A stretch of 64,000 nt of DNA, taken from NCBI GenBank assembly GCA_910583785.1, contig CAJTZK010000005.1:123901-187900 (forward strand). The letters are read 5' to 3'. Source of the stretch: an uncultured Oscillibacter sp. Its GTDB lineage: Bacteria > Bacillota > Clostridia > Oscillospirales > Oscillospiraceae. A model generated the notes under the pieces. It was not told where the DNA came from. It ran no database searches and saw nothing but the letters and a program-made list of their open reading frames with translations. Both the position numbers and the translations under genes were made by a program. Positions 25,768 through 34,586 of this stretch are shown piece by piece (positions within the stretch are counted from its first letter, which is position 1; each line of letters begins with the position of its first letter).

Positions 25768-26549
25768 ACCGTGCCTCCCTCCAAGGTATAGGCCCCGCTG
25801 AGCCCGTCCCGGGGGGCGGCGGAGAGGCGGGGGCTCAGCCCCGCGGCGGCCAGGGCCGCCTCCACCGCCCGGAGGGCCATGGCGGGCGTGTTGTTCTCCC
25901 GGCTCAGGTGGGCCAGGACGATCTCCCGGGCCCCGGCCCTGGCCAGGGTGACGGCGAAGGCGGCGGCGTCCTCGTTCCGCAGGTGCCCGGAGGGGCCCAG
26001 GATACGCTCTTTCAGAAAATAGGGATAGGGGCCGCTGCGGACGGCCTCCACGTCGTGGTTGGCCTCCAGCACCGCCAGGGCCACGCCGGGGAGGACGGCC
26101 TCCGCCTCCGGCGTGATGAAGCCGCTGTCCGTCAGCAGGCCGAAGCCCCCGTCGGGGGTGTCGAAGCGGTAGCCCCGGGAGCCCGGGGCGTCATGGGAGG
26201 TGGGGAAGGCGGTGACGGCGCAGTCCTTCACGGAAAAGGTTCCCTCCGCCTCCCGGAGGCGGCCCTCCAGGAGGACCATGCGGCGCAGCAGGTCCCGGCC
26301 CGCCGCCGGGGCGGCGTAAATGGGGCAGCCGGTGCGCTTTAAAAGGGTCTGGAGGCCGGAGATGTGGTCCGAGTGGGTGTGGGTGATGAAAATGCCGTCC
26401 AGGTCCCCCAGGTCCAGGCCCAGGGCCTGGAGCCCCTGGCGGATGCGGCGGCAGGAGATGCCCGCGTCCACCAGGAGGTGCCCGCCCTCCCAGCTCAGCG
26501 CCAGGGCGTTCCCGGAGGAGCCGCTGGCCAGGGTATGTACGGTCGTCAA
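25755..26549 (-). CDS. walJ: MBL-fold hydrolase WalJ (YycJ)
   Basis: 264 residues. Metallo-beta-lactamase motifs: 'LASGSSGNALALSWEGGHLL', 'ITHTHSDHISGL' (HxHxDH), 'LTDSG', 'LEANHDVEAV' and a late 'LAHLSRENN'. WalJ proteins are linked to WalRK cell-wall signalling and DNA-related exonuclease activity. The TTG start at 26549 is supported by GGAGG 9 bases upstream and by the TTGA overlap with the stop of the previous gene, implying coupled translation. Frame remains open upstream only because of GC content. Confidence 0.9.
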   Translation of the reverse strand: MTTVHTLASGSSGNALALSWEGGHLLVDAGISCRRIRQGLQALGLDLGDLDGIFITHTHSDHISGLQTLLKRTGCPIYAAPAAGRDLLRRMVLLEGRLREAEGTFSVKDCAVTAFPTSHDAPGSRGYRFDTPDGGFGLLTDSGFITPEAEAVLPGVALAVLEANHDVEAVRSGPYPYFLKERILGPSGHLRNEDAAAFAVTLARAGAREIVLAHLSRENNTPAMALRAVEAALAAAGLSPRLSAAPRDGLSGAYTLEGGTVCSG

Positions 26550-26821
26550 CGCGGGGAACCTCCTTTTCCTTTCAGCGCGCCGCTGAATTCCTTCAAATCC
26601 GCCTTGTCCTCCGGGGAGAGGGCGTTGAACTCCACGCCCCGGACCGCCCCCTCCAGGGCGTAGAGGTGGACCAGGCACACGCTGGGGTATAAGGTTTTCA
26701 GCCGGAAAAAGGCGCCCTTGGCCCCGGCCTCCTTCAGTTCTTCCGGGGTGCGGATGCCCACCGCCGCCAGCTTCCGGGCCATCTCCGCCCCGATGTTCCG
26801 CATGGATGTCAAATCCGGCAT
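26546..26821 (-). CDS. TfoX/Sxy C-terminal domain protein
   Basis: 91 residues. 'LTSMRNIGAEMARKLAAVGI' then 'RTPEELKEAGAKGAFFRLK' is the helix-hairpin-helix-like TfoX C-terminal domain, usually appended to competence regulators but common as a free small protein in Firmicutes. A DNA-binding or regulatory role is inferred. Its TGA overlaps the walJ TTG start. Confidence 0.88.
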   Translation of the reverse strand: MPDLTSMRNIGAEMARKLAAVGIRTPEELKEAGAKGAFFRLKTLYPSVCLVHLYALEGAVRGVEFNALSPEDKADLKEFSGALKGKGGSPR

Positions 26822-26837
26822 ACTGTTCCTCCCGCGC

Positions 26838-27278
26838 TCATAGTCTCATGTACAAAAGCGGGTAGGGTTCGCCCTGCCCGTCCGTCTCCGTCCGCCGGTA
26901 AACGTGGAAGCCCATGCGCTCATAAAAGCCCCGGGCCTGGGGATTTTGTTCGTTCACCGCCAGCTCCCGGAGGCCATAGCGGTCTATTCCGTATTGGGGC
27001 AGCGCCCGTCCCAGGCCCTTTCCCCGCACCTCCGGCAGCAGGAACAGCATTTCCAGCCGCCGTCTGTCCGCGCCCAAAAAGCCGATGGGAACACCCTTCC
27101 CGTTCTCTGCCGCCACCAGACGCGGGACCTCCCGCAGGGCCTGGGGGACATAGGCTTTGATGGCTTCCACCTCGCCGCCGGACAAAAAGGCGTGGGTGGC
27201 TTTGACAGAACACTCCCAGACCTCCAGCAGACGGTCCAGGCATTCCGGCGTCCTGGATTCCAGCCCGGCAATCCGCAT
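26838..27278 (-). CDS. GNAT family N-acetyltransferase
   Basis: 146 residues. Acetyl-CoA loop 'LFLLPEVRGKGLGRAL' (RxxGxG type), 'LAVNEQNPQARGFYERMGF' and the closing 'YPLLYMRL' are typical. Substrate unknown. ATG at 27278 has AAGGAGG just upstream; a longer reading to 27344 has no comparable site. It sits between murA and the tfoX-walJ-rlmH genes. Confidence 0.88.
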   Translation of the reverse strand: MRIAGLESRTPECLDRLLEVWECSVKATHAFLSGGEVEAIKAYVPQALREVPRLVAAENGKGVPIGFLGADRRRLEMLFLLPEVRGKGLGRALPQYGIDRYGLRELAVNEQNPQARGFYERMGFHVYRRTETDGQGEPYPLLYMRL

Positions 27279-27346
27279 AGGCCCTCCTTCACAAAAACCG
27301 GGAGACAGAAGGGCCTCCCCCTCCATCTCCCGGAACGTTTCCAATG

Positions 27347-28642
27347 TCAGCCAAGGTTCAGCCGCTGGCGGTCCTCCGGTTCCTCCACGGCCCGGATATT
27401 GGCCCCCAGGCCCCGGAGCTTCTCCACCAGGTTCTCATAGCCCCGTTCAATGTAATGGACGCAGGAAATCTCGCTCTGTCCCTTGGCGGCCAGGGCGGCG
27501 ATGACCAGGGCGGCCCCCGCCCGGAGGTCCGGCGCCTGGATGGGCGCGCCCACCAGATGGTCCACGCCCTCCACCACGGCGGTCTTGTCGTCCACCTGGA
27601 TGCTGGCCCCCATGCGGCGGAGCTCGTCCACATAGCGGTAGCGGCTGGACCACACGCTCTCCGTCACCAGGGAGATGCCCTGGGCCAGGGAGAGGACCGT
27701 GGTAATCTGGGGCTGCATATCCGTGGGGAAGCCGGGATAGGGCAGGGTCTTGATGTTGGCCCGGCGCAGGGGCCCGTTCCGGCGGACCAGGAGGGTGTCC
27801 TCGTGTTCCTCCACCTCCACGCCGCACTCCTGGAGCTTGGCGGTGATGCAGTCCATGTGCTTGGGAATGATGTTTTTCACCAGGATCTGGCCCCCCGCGG
27901 CGGCGGCGGCGGCCATGTACGTGCCCGCCTCAATCTGGTCGGGGATGATGGCGTAGCTCCCGCCCCGGAGGCGGTCCACGCCCCGGATTTTAATGGTGTC
28001 CGTGCCCGCGCCCCGGATGTTGGCCCCCATGGAGTTGAGGAAGTTGGCCAGGTCCACGATGTGGGGCTCCTTGGCGGCGTTTTCGATGATGGTGCGGCCC
28101 TCCGCCATGACGGAGGCCATCATGATGTTCATGGTGGCCCCCACGGAAACCACGTCCAGGTAAATGCTGGTGCCCTTGAGGCGCTCCGCCCCGGCAGTGG
28201 CCCGGATGAAGCCCCCCTCCACCGCCACGTTGGCCCCCAAGGCGTTGAAGCCCTTCATGTGCTGGTCAATGGGGCGGACGCCGCCGAAGTTGCATCCCCC
28301 CGGCAGGGCCACCTCCGCCTGGCCGAAACGGCCCAGCAGGGCGCCGATGAAGTAGGTGGAGGCCCGGATGCGCCGGGCCAGGTCATAGGGGGTGCGGGTG
28401 GAGTGAATGTGGCGGCAGTCCACCTCCACGGTGTGCCGGTCCACGCTACGGACCCCCGCGCCCAGCTGTTCCAGGATGTTCAGGCACAGCGTCACGTCGG
28501 AAATCTGGGGGATGTTCTCAATGCGGCAGACCCCGTCCACCAAAAGCGCGGCGGGAATAATGGCCACGGCGGCGTTCTTCGCCCCGCTGATTTCAACTTC
28601 ACCAAACAGGGGCGTTCCGCCCTGTATCATATATTTTGTCAA
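27347..28642 (-). CDS. murA: UDP-N-acetylglucosamine 1-carboxyvinyltransferase
   Basis: 431 residues. First committed step of peptidoglycan synthesis: transfers enolpyruvate from PEP to UDP-GlcNAc. 'GEVEISGAKNAAVAIIPAAL' at the N-terminus, Cys117 in 'LPGGCNFGGVRPIDQH' (the fosfomycin-reactive loop), and 'MQPQITTVLSLAQG'. TTG at 28642 is preferred: AGAGAGGG is 8 bases upstream and gives the normal N-terminus; ATG at 28630 is the alternative. It interrupts the wal genes. Confidence 0.95.
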   Translation of the reverse strand: MTKYMIQGGTPLFGEVEISGAKNAAVAIIPAALLVDGVCRIENIPQISDVTLCLNILEQLGAGVRSVDRHTVEVDCRHIHSTRTPYDLARRIRASTYFIGALLGRFGQAEVALPGGCNFGGVRPIDQHMKGFNALGANVAVEGGFIRATAGAERLKGTSIYLDVVSVGATMNIMMASVMAEGRTIIENAAKEPHIVDLANFLNSMGANIRGAGTDTIKIRGVDRLRGGSYAIIPDQIEAGTYMAAAAAAGGQILVKNIIPKHMDCITAKLQECGVEVEEHEDTLLVRRNGPLRRANIKTLPYPGFPTDMQPQITTVLSLAQGISLVTESVWSSRYRYVDELRRMGASIQVDDKTAVVEGVDHLVGAPIQAPDLRAGAALVIAALAAKGQSEISCVHYIERGYENLVEKLRGLGANIRAVEEPEDRQRLNLG

Positions 28643-28789
28643 AATATTGACCCTCTCTTCAAGCAACAGTTTGCCAGTCCGGGGCGTCTGCGGGAGGCCC
28701 AAAGGACAGTTTGCCCGGCTGGCGGCGCTTCATACCCGCAGAAAGTGCGGGGAGGTAAATTCTTCTTTGGTTTTTTTACACGCTTTGTT

Positions 28790-28818
28790 ATCATAGCACA
28801 GGCGGCGGAAAAATGCAA
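28790..28818 (-). promoter_or_regulatory. Promoter of murA
   Basis: Minus strand TTGCAT (28813-28818), 17 bases, TATGAT (28790-28795). A ~140-base leader follows. Confidence 0.7.
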
Positions 28819-28885
28819 ACCTTTTCCTTTTGTGTTTTTCGATAATGTTTTGCAGGAGAGAGGGCCCGGCTTCCACATACGGGGG

Positions 28886-28912
28886 AAAAACCCCGGCCCG
28901 GGAGGGCCGGGG
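28886..28912 (-). terminator. Terminator of the nudF-walRKHI operon
   Basis: CCCCGGCCC (28891-28899) with GGGCCGGGG (28904-28912), followed on the minus strand by TTTTT. It ends just upstream of the murA promoter. Confidence 0.85.
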
Positions 28913-28930
28913 CAGGAAACGCGCGGTTTA

Positions 28931-29761
28931 TCAGGCGGCCTCCCCCGCCCGGGGGCTCCCGGCGGTGACCGCCCCGGTGAGGCAGTTTACATAGTAGTCC
29001 CCCGTGTCGGTGGCGACGCGCCACGCGGGAACCAGGGACATGGCGGACCCGGCGGTCTGGAGCTCGTAGCACAGCTGGGTGTCCGTCACGGTGGAGACCA
29101 CCGCCGAGCTCTCCCGCCGCATCCGCTGGAAGGCCGCCAGGGCCCCGGCGGCGGAGAGGGGGGGCTCCTCCTCCGGCGAGGGGACGCCGGACTTGGGCAG
29201 CAGCGTGCCGCTGACGGCGGTGAGGACGCCCTCCTGGATGGTAAAGGTGACGGTGCAGTTGAAGACCGGGAGCTTGCCGAAGACTCCGGCGGCGGTAAAG
29301 ACGCCGCTGCCCCCGCCGTCCAGCCGGATGTCGGGAACCTCATAGGAAAAGGCCCGGCAGAACTCCCGGCAGAACTCCCCCGCGTCCCGCCCCGCCAGGG
29401 TCCCGGCGGCCTCAAAGCCGCCGCTGGAGCGGAACAGGGCCTCCCCCGCGGCCCCGGCGTAGTGAAAGATGCCGCCGCCCTGGTCCGAGGAGGACGGGGC
29501 CTGCCCCAGGAGGAAAGCGGCGGCCTGCTCCTCCAGGGCGGTGTCCCGGACCAGGGAGACACCGCTGGGCGGGCTGGCCCGGGAGATGGCCCCGGGGTCC
29601 AGGTCCATGCCGTCCCGCTGGAAGAGGGCCACCAGCTGTTCCACCGTCCGGCGGTAGGCATTCTGCTCCGAGGTCCGGCGCTGGGCCAGGGAGAACAGCA
29701 GGAAGCCGTTCAGAAGGACCAGGATCAAGATGATGATGTTTTTCAGGTGGAAGCGTTCCAA
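28931..29761 (-). CDS. walI: WalI/YycI-like regulator of the WalK kinase
   Basis: 276 residues: a short cytoplasmic start, one membrane helix ('IIILILVLLNGFLLFSLA', about 9-26) and an extracytoplasmic domain that ends with two PepSY-like strands ('PAWRVATDTGDYYVNCLTG'). This layout and the position behind walH match YycI, which with YycH restrains or tunes the sensor kinase. The TTG start at 29761 is set by AAAGGAGG 7 bases upstream. Sequence similarity to Bacillus YycI is likely low, so the name rests on topology and order. Confidence 0.75.
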   Translation of the reverse strand: MERFHLKNIIILILVLLNGFLLFSLAQRRTSEQNAYRRTVEQLVALFQRDGMDLDPGAISRASPPSGVSLVRDTALEEQAAAFLLGQAPSSSDQGGGIFHYAGAAGEALFRSSGGFEAAGTLAGRDAGEFCREFCRAFSYEVPDIRLDGGGSGVFTAAGVFGKLPVFNCTVTFTIQEGVLTAVSGTLLPKSGVPSPEEEPPLSAAGALAAFQRMRRESSAVVSTVTDTQLCYELQTAGSAMSLVPAWRVATDTGDYYVNCLTGAVTAGSPRAGEAA

Positions 29762-29841
29762 CCGGGAACCTCCTTTCCAAAAAGGGGACCCCGCGAAGCC
29801 CGCGGGCCTGGCGGGGAGGCGGGGGACAGGCGGACGGCGGG

Positions 29842-31107
29842 TCAGTCGGACAGCCAGCAGGCCCGGCATTCCCCTCCGCGCTCCACATAGCCGATGGACA
29901 GCTCCTTCCCGGGGCTGGCGGCGGCCACAGCCAGGGCCTGGGACAGGGGCAGCAGCAGGGAGTCTTCCTCTGCCGGGACATACTGCCGGAGGCGCAGGGA
30001 CAAGGAGGTGACAGCGGTACCCGTGAGGGTGGCCTCCAGGGCGAAGCCCCCGTCCTGGAACCGGAGGGGCACGCCCCCCAGCTGATAGCCAAAGCGGAGG
30101 ACGGTGACCTCCCCGCTGCGCCGGAAGCCCTGGAGCCAGAGGCGGGCCTCCCCGGAGACAGGGGAGAGCAGCCCCTCCAGCAGGGAGCCGGCGCCCAGGG
30201 CCGCCTCCCGGGCCGTGGGCAGCTCCCCGGCGGCCCGGACCCGGAGGCTGGGCTCGTCCCCGCTCTGGTAGAGGACCGTGTTGTCCGGGCGGATGCGGAG
30301 GGTCCGGTCCCCATCCATGATGAGCTCCGTGCCGTTGGACTCGGTGTGGCGGGTCCGGCTCCGGGGGTTGAAGCCCAGGGCGGACAGGAGCCAGTCCGAG
30401 CCCCCGGCCAGGGGGTCCCCCACGGTATAGGCGGGCAGCTCCGGCGGCTGGGAGGGCAGGAGGGAGCAGGGGTCCAGGACCTGCTCCGGCCCGGTGCCAT
30501 CCATGGCGAAGGAGGCGTCCCCCAGCTCATAGCGGCCGATGACCTGCTCCAGGCTGTCGGCGGAGACGGCGGTGGAGGCCCGGAAGCAGTTCTCCCCGCC
30601 GTCCCAGAGATAGAGGGCCGTCCCGCTGCCCTGGGCGGCGATGAGCAGGCGGCGGGCGGAGAGGTCCTCCCGGGGGGAGACCTCCTCCCCGCCGCCCAGC
30701 AGCCCGGCCAGCACGGACAGGGGCAGGGGCTCTATGAAATCGTAGTACAAGGAGGGGCCCCGCAGGGCCCGGAGGAAGTCCGCGCCTGTGCAGGGGACAT
30801 AGTCCCGGGCGGAGCCCAAAGCCTCCAGCAGGCGGCGGCCCAAGGGATCGGCGAACCCGGCGTCCCCGGTGGTGAGGACCATGCCGCCGCAACGGCCATA
30901 GTCCCCGGTGACCGCTGTCCGCACGGGGGCGGAGAGCTCCGCCGCCGGGGCGGCGGACTGGGCGGGACCCGCCGCCGGGGCCGCGCCAGTAGTCAGGTCC
31001 AGGTTGTACAGCTGGGTCTGGGTGAAGAGCACCGCCGCCAAGAGGGCCAGGAGGGTGATGAGAATGTTTTGTATCAGGTTCCGGCGGTTCCGCCGCTGTT
31101 CCTCCAT
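29842..31107 (-). CDS. walH: WalH/YycH-like regulator of the WalK kinase
   Basis: 421 residues: N-terminal membrane helix ('ILITLLALLAAVLFTQTQLY', about 15-34) and a large extracytoplasmic part with the YycH look ('YYDFIEPLPLSVLAGLLGGG', 'RIRPDNTVLYQSG'). It begins 3 bases after walK and is followed by walI. Together with WalI it is expected to sit beside WalK in the membrane. Confidence 0.8.
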   Translation of the reverse strand: MEEQRRNRRNLIQNILITLLALLAAVLFTQTQLYNLDLTTGAAPAAGPAQSAAPAAELSAPVRTAVTGDYGRCGGMVLTTGDAGFADPLGRRLLEALGSARDYVPCTGADFLRALRGPSLYYDFIEPLPLSVLAGLLGGGEEVSPREDLSARRLLIAAQGSGTALYLWDGGENCFRASTAVSADSLEQVIGRYELGDASFAMDGTGPEQVLDPCSLLPSQPPELPAYTVGDPLAGGSDWLLSALGFNPRSRTRHTESNGTELIMDGDRTLRIRPDNTVLYQSGDEPSLRVRAAGELPTAREAALGAGSLLEGLLSPVSGEARLWLQGFRRSGEVTVLRFGYQLGGVPLRFQDGGFALEATLTGTAVTSLSLRLRQYVPAEEDSLLLPLSQALAVAAASPGKELSIGYVERGGECRACWLSD

Positions 31108-31110
31108 GGC

Positions 31111-32916
31111 TCAGCCCTCCGTCTGCCCGCCCCGGCCCTGGGCGATGGGCAGGGTCATGCGGATGGTGGTCCCCGGCCCCTGGTGGGGGGCCAGGGCGAT
31201 GACGCCCCGGTGCCGCTGGACGATCTCCCGGGCGATGGACAGCCCCAGGCCCGTGCCGCCGGACTCCCGGGACCGGGCTTTGTCCACCCGGTAGAAGCGG
31301 TCGAAGATGCGCTCCCGGTCCTTTTCCGGGATGCCGATGCCATCGTCCTGGACCTCCATCCAGACGGTGTCCTCCCCGCATCCGGCGGAGACGTGGATGT
31401 GGCCGCCGTCGGGGGTGTATTTGATGGCGTTGCCCAGGATGTTTACCATCACCTGCTCCAGGCGGCTCCGGTCCCCCACGATGAGGGGCAGGTGGTCCAG
31501 GCCGCTACAGGTGAGCTGGTGGCCCCGCTGCTGGGCGTTCAGGGCGCTGGAGCGGACCACGCTCCGGATGGACTCGGCAAAGGGGAAGCGGGAGAGGACC
31601 AGCTCCGCGTCCCCCCGGTCCAGCCGGGAGAGGGTGAGGAGGTCCTGGACGATGTGGGTCATCCGGTCCGTCTCCGTGATAATGATGTCCAGGAAGCCGT
31701 TGGCCGTGGACTGGGGGATATCCCCCTCCGCGTCCCGGAGGGTCTCGGCGTAGGTGCGGACGTTGGTCAGGGGGGTACGGAGCTCGTGGGAGACGTTGGC
31801 CACGAATTCCTTGCGCCGCTCCTCGTTCCGGTGCTGCTCCGTCACGTCGTGGAGGACGATGAGCACGCCGCCCCGCTCCCGGTCGGAGAAGGGGGCCAGG
31901 TAGACCTCCAGGGTTTTCTCCCCGGCCTCCAGCTCCCCCTCGGCGAAGCTGGGCCGCTGGAGGGCCAGCATTTCCCGGAAGGGGTAGAGGCCGCCGAAGA
32001 GCTCCTCATAGGTGCACTCCGGCCCCACGGGGCGCTGGAGCATGTCGTTGGCGGCGGGGTTGCAGTGGATGAGCGTCCCGTCGTGGGAGAAGGCCACCAC
32101 GCCGTCGGTCATGTGGAGGAAGAGGGTGTCCAGCTTGTTCCGCTCGTTCTCCACGGCGGCCAGGGTAGACTGGAGGACCCCGGCCATTTCGTTGAAGGTT
32201 CCGGTGAGGATGCCGATCTCATCGGTGGACTCCACGGGCAGGGCGCTGCCGAAGTTGCCCGCGGCCATTTTCTCCGCCCCGGCGGTGAGCTTCTCAATGG
32301 GGCCCACCATGGTTTTGGAGAGAAGGAAGCTTAAGAGCACGGAGATCAAAAGGCCGATGACCAGGGCCTGCATGATGATCTGGAAGAGCTGGCTGTTCAA
32401 TCCGGAGACGGTGTCCCGGGTGTCCAGGATATAAATAATGAAGGCGTTGCTCCCCCCGAAGATAGGGATGGCGGCGTCCATGTAGTCGGCGGTGATGTCG
32501 CTGAGGTCCCCCACGGCGGTCTCGTCCCGCCGCGCCACGGCGTTCCGGGCGGTAAGGAGGTTGGGGCTCTGCTCCCGGGGCATGGAGCCCTCGGCGGCGG
32601 AGCCGTTGAGGTAGGTCCCAGTTTCCCCGTCCAGGACGAAGTAATTCCGGGTGCGGTAGTCGATGCCCAGCTTTCCGGCGGTGAGCTCCAGCATGTCGTG
32701 GACCCGGTCGGCCCCGTCATCCTGGGCGGCCTCCCCCCGGAGGGAGGCGACGAACTCCCACTGGTCCTCGCCGAAGACGCTGTCGATCTGCTGGTAGAAG
32801 GTATTGGTGAAAAAGTTGGAGACGTTGATGGTCAGGAAGGCCCCCACCACGGCCATGAGGGAGGTGATCAGCAATAGCAGAATTAACGTCAGCTTCATGT
32901 GGAGGCTACGGAACAT
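31111..32916 (-). CDS. walK: Sensor histidine kinase of the WalK type
   Basis: 601 residues. Two membrane helices (about 7-29 and 175-195) bracket an extracytoplasmic sensor; then HAMP ('VGPIEKLTAGAEKMAAGNFG'), a PAS domain ('HMTDGVVAFSHDGTLIHCNP'), HisKA with H377 in 'FVANVSHELRTPLTN', and the ATPase boxes 'VNILGNAIKYTPDG' (N), 'DDGIGIPEKDRERIFDRFYR' (G1/F) and 'GGTGLGLSIA' (G2). This order is that of WalK, the kinase that adjusts wall hydrolases to growth. ATG 32916 has AAGGTG upstream. Cotranscribed with walR and walH/walI. Confidence 0.92.
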   Translation of the reverse strand: MFRSLHMKLTLILLLLITSLMAVVGAFLTINVSNFFTNTFYQQIDSVFGEDQWEFVASLRGEAAQDDGADRVHDMLELTAGKLGIDYRTRNYFVLDGETGTYLNGSAAEGSMPREQSPNLLTARNAVARRDETAVGDLSDITADYMDAAIPIFGGSNAFIIYILDTRDTVSGLNSQLFQIIMQALVIGLLISVLLSFLLSKTMVGPIEKLTAGAEKMAAGNFGSALPVESTDEIGILTGTFNEMAGVLQSTLAAVENERNKLDTLFLHMTDGVVAFSHDGTLIHCNPAANDMLQRPVGPECTYEELFGGLYPFREMLALQRPSFAEGELEAGEKTLEVYLAPFSDRERGGVLIVLHDVTEQHRNEERRKEFVANVSHELRTPLTNVRTYAETLRDAEGDIPQSTANGFLDIIITETDRMTHIVQDLLTLSRLDRGDAELVLSRFPFAESIRSVVRSSALNAQQRGHQLTCSGLDHLPLIVGDRSRLEQVMVNILGNAIKYTPDGGHIHVSAGCGEDTVWMEVQDDGIGIPEKDRERIFDRFYRVDKARSRESGGTGLGLSIAREIVQRHRGVIALAPHQGPGTTIRMTLPIAQGRGGQTEG

Positions 32917-32939
32917 CAAAGGACACCTTCTTTGCTGCC

Positions 32940-33002
32940 CCCCCCTTTGGGGGAGGGTTGTACTCGCCCTTGCGGGCGGGGCGGGCACATCCCCCGCCTC
33001 CG
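32940..33002 (-). repeat. REP-like hairpin repeat between walR and walK
   Basis: Holds TTGTACTCGCCCTTGCGGGC, almost identical to the copy near 23990. It lies inside the predicted operon transcript, so it may be an mRNA hairpin. Confidence 0.6.
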
Positions 33003-33004
33003 GT

Positions 33005-33718
33005 TTAGGAGACCGAGAAATAATACCCAGCCCCCCGGCGCGTGAGGATATACACCGGCGCGGCCGGGTCGGCCTCGATCTTCTCCCGCAGCCGCCGGAC
33101 TGTCACGTCCACCGTCCGCACGTCGTCCCCGACGTAGCCGTAGTTCCACACCTGTTCCATCAGGTCTACCCGGGAGTACACCTTGTTGGGATGGCTGGCC
33201 AGGAAGGTCAAAAGCTCGTACTCCCTCTGGGTGAGGTCAATGGCCTTCCCCGCCCGGAAGACCTGGTGGCTGTCCGTGTTGATGGCCAGGTCTCCCGCCA
33301 CGGGCATGGCGCTGTCCGCCGCCGCCCCCCCGGCGGGGGCCGCCATGGAGGTCCGGCGGATGTTGGCCTCCACCCGGGCGATGACCTCCCGCATGGAGAA
33401 GGGCTTGGTGATATAGTCGTCCGCCCCCGTCTCGAGGCCCCGGACCTTGTCGTCCTCCTCCTCCCGGGCGGTGAGCAGCAGGATGGGCACGTTGTCCCCG
33501 TCCTTCCGCAGGGCTTCGCACACGTCGAAGCCAATCATCTTGGGCAGCATGATGTCCAGCAGGATCAGGTCCGGCTTCTCCGCCCGGGCCTTTCGCAGGC
33601 CCTCTTCCCCGTCGTAGGCCTCCAGGACCCGGTAGCCCTTGCGCTCCAGGTTGAAGCGCAGGATGTCCACAATGTTCTTCTCGTCCTCTACCACCAGGAC
33701 GGTCTTTTCCTCAGGCAT
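33005..33718 (-). CDS. walR: OmpR-family response regulator of the WalR type
   Basis: 237 residues. Receiver domain with acidic pair 'VVEDEKN', phosphorylation site D55 in 'LILLDIMLP', Thr in 'LLLTAREEE' and Lys in 'YITKPFS'. Winged-helix output domain near the C-terminus ('LTQREYELLTFLASHPNKVY' and 'VRTVDVTVRRLREKIE'). A linker unusually rich in Ala/Pro/Gly joins them. ATG 33718 follows GGAGG at 6 bases. Partner of the adjacent WalK. Confidence 0.93.
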   Translation of the reverse strand: MPEEKTVLVVEDEKNIVDILRFNLERKGYRVLEAYDGEEGLRKARAEKPDLILLDIMLPKMIGFDVCEALRKDGDNVPILLLTAREEEDDKVRGLETGADDYITKPFSMREVIARVEANIRRTSMAAPAGGAAADSAMPVAGDLAINTDSHQVFRAGKAIDLTQREYELLTFLASHPNKVYSRVDLMEQVWNYGYVGDDVRTVDVTVRRLREKIEADPAAPVYILTRRGAGYYFSVS

Positions 33719-33769
33719 ACTCGACCTCCAAACTCCCATGCCGCCCCTGGGGACGGCCCGTTTCCGGCG

Positions 33770-34321
33770 TCACAGGTTCAGCAGGATTTTCGCTTTCAGC
33801 ACCGCGGCCACGGTCTTGGCGTCCTCGATCTCCCCCTCCAGGCAGCGGCGGGCCATCTCGCCGAAGGGGACCCGTTCCACATTTAAAAACTCGTCCTCGT
33901 CCAGGTGCTGCGCCTCCATGCGGAGGTCCCGGGCCAGGTAGAGGTGGAGCGTCTCGCCATAGCAGCCCGGGGAGGGCAGGATGCGGCCCAGGGACTCGTA
34001 CCGCCCGGGTACCGCGCCGGTTTCTTCTTTCAGTTCCCGGAGGCCCGCCTCATAGGGGTCCTCCCCGGGGTGGTCCAGTTTCCCGGCGGGGATTTCCAGC
34101 AGGGTCCTGCCGAAGGGGTAGCGGTACTGGGTCACCGCCAGCACGCAGCCGTCCCCGTCCAGGGCCAGGACTGCCACGCCGCCGGGGTGGTCCGCCACCT
34201 CCCGGGTGGCGGTGCGGCCGCCGGGGAGCTCCACGGTGTCCACATGGACGGTGAGAATCCGCCCGGTGAATTTGTCCTCCCGGCGGAGGGTCCGTTCCGT
34301 CAGGTCCATTTGCTCGCTCAT
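33770..34321 (-). CDS. nudF: NUDIX hydrolase, ADP-ribose pyrophosphatase type
   Basis: 183 residues. 'PAGKLDHPGEDPYEAGLREL' followed by 'KEETG' is the Nudix box, and the domain before it ('TREVADHPGGVAVLALDGDG', 'QYRYPFGRTLLEIPAGK') is that of ADP-ribose pyrophosphatases. It hydrolyses ADP-ribose to AMP and ribose-5-phosphate. It lies 51 bases before walR and shares the promoter at 34417-34445. Confidence 0.9.
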   Translation of the reverse strand: MSEQMDLTERTLRREDKFTGRILTVHVDTVELPGGRTATREVADHPGGVAVLALDGDGCVLAVTQYRYPFGRTLLEIPAGKLDHPGEDPYEAGLRELKEETGAVPGRYESLGRILPSPGCYGETLHLYLARDLRMEAQHLDEDEFLNVERVPFGEMARRCLEGEIEDAKTVAAVLKAKILLNL

Positions 34322-34416
34322 GGTTCCGCGTCCTTTCCAGAGGGGGCCCGGAGGGCCCGGTGTTTTTGATGGCGCCGGGCCCTCCCGCAGCGTCCCGTCT
34401 CTACTTATTTGATGGA

Positions 34417-34445
34417 ATTATACCACGCCGGAGGGAAAATGAAAA
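34417..34445 (-). promoter_or_regulatory. Promoter of the nudF-walRKHI operon
   Basis: Minus strand TTTTCA (34440-34445), 17 bases, TATAAT (34417-34422). Confidence 0.7.
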
Positions 34446-34507
34446 GGGGAATTGTCCCAGGATGGACGAAAGGGGGAAAAAAGTTTCATCCGTTTACAAA
34501 TTGGCCC

Positions 34508-34536
34508 TTGTTTTTGGGCGGGGAAAGGCGTATGAT
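34508..34536 (+). promoter_or_regulatory. Promoter of the D,D-carboxypeptidase gene
   Basis: TTGTTT (34508-34513), 17 bases, TATGAT (34531-34536). Confidence 0.7.
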
Positions 34537-34586
34537 AAGGAAAAGAAACCACAAGATATCGTGGGCGCGGAAAGGAACGGCAACCA

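Noticed and set aside
27344..29890. 848-codon frame antisense to murA and walI
   Set aside because: Crosses two well-supported genes and their promoter and terminator; shadow of high GC third positions.
30346..32334. 662-codon frame antisense to walK/walH
   Set aside because: Shadow frame; the minus strand has complete kinase motifs.
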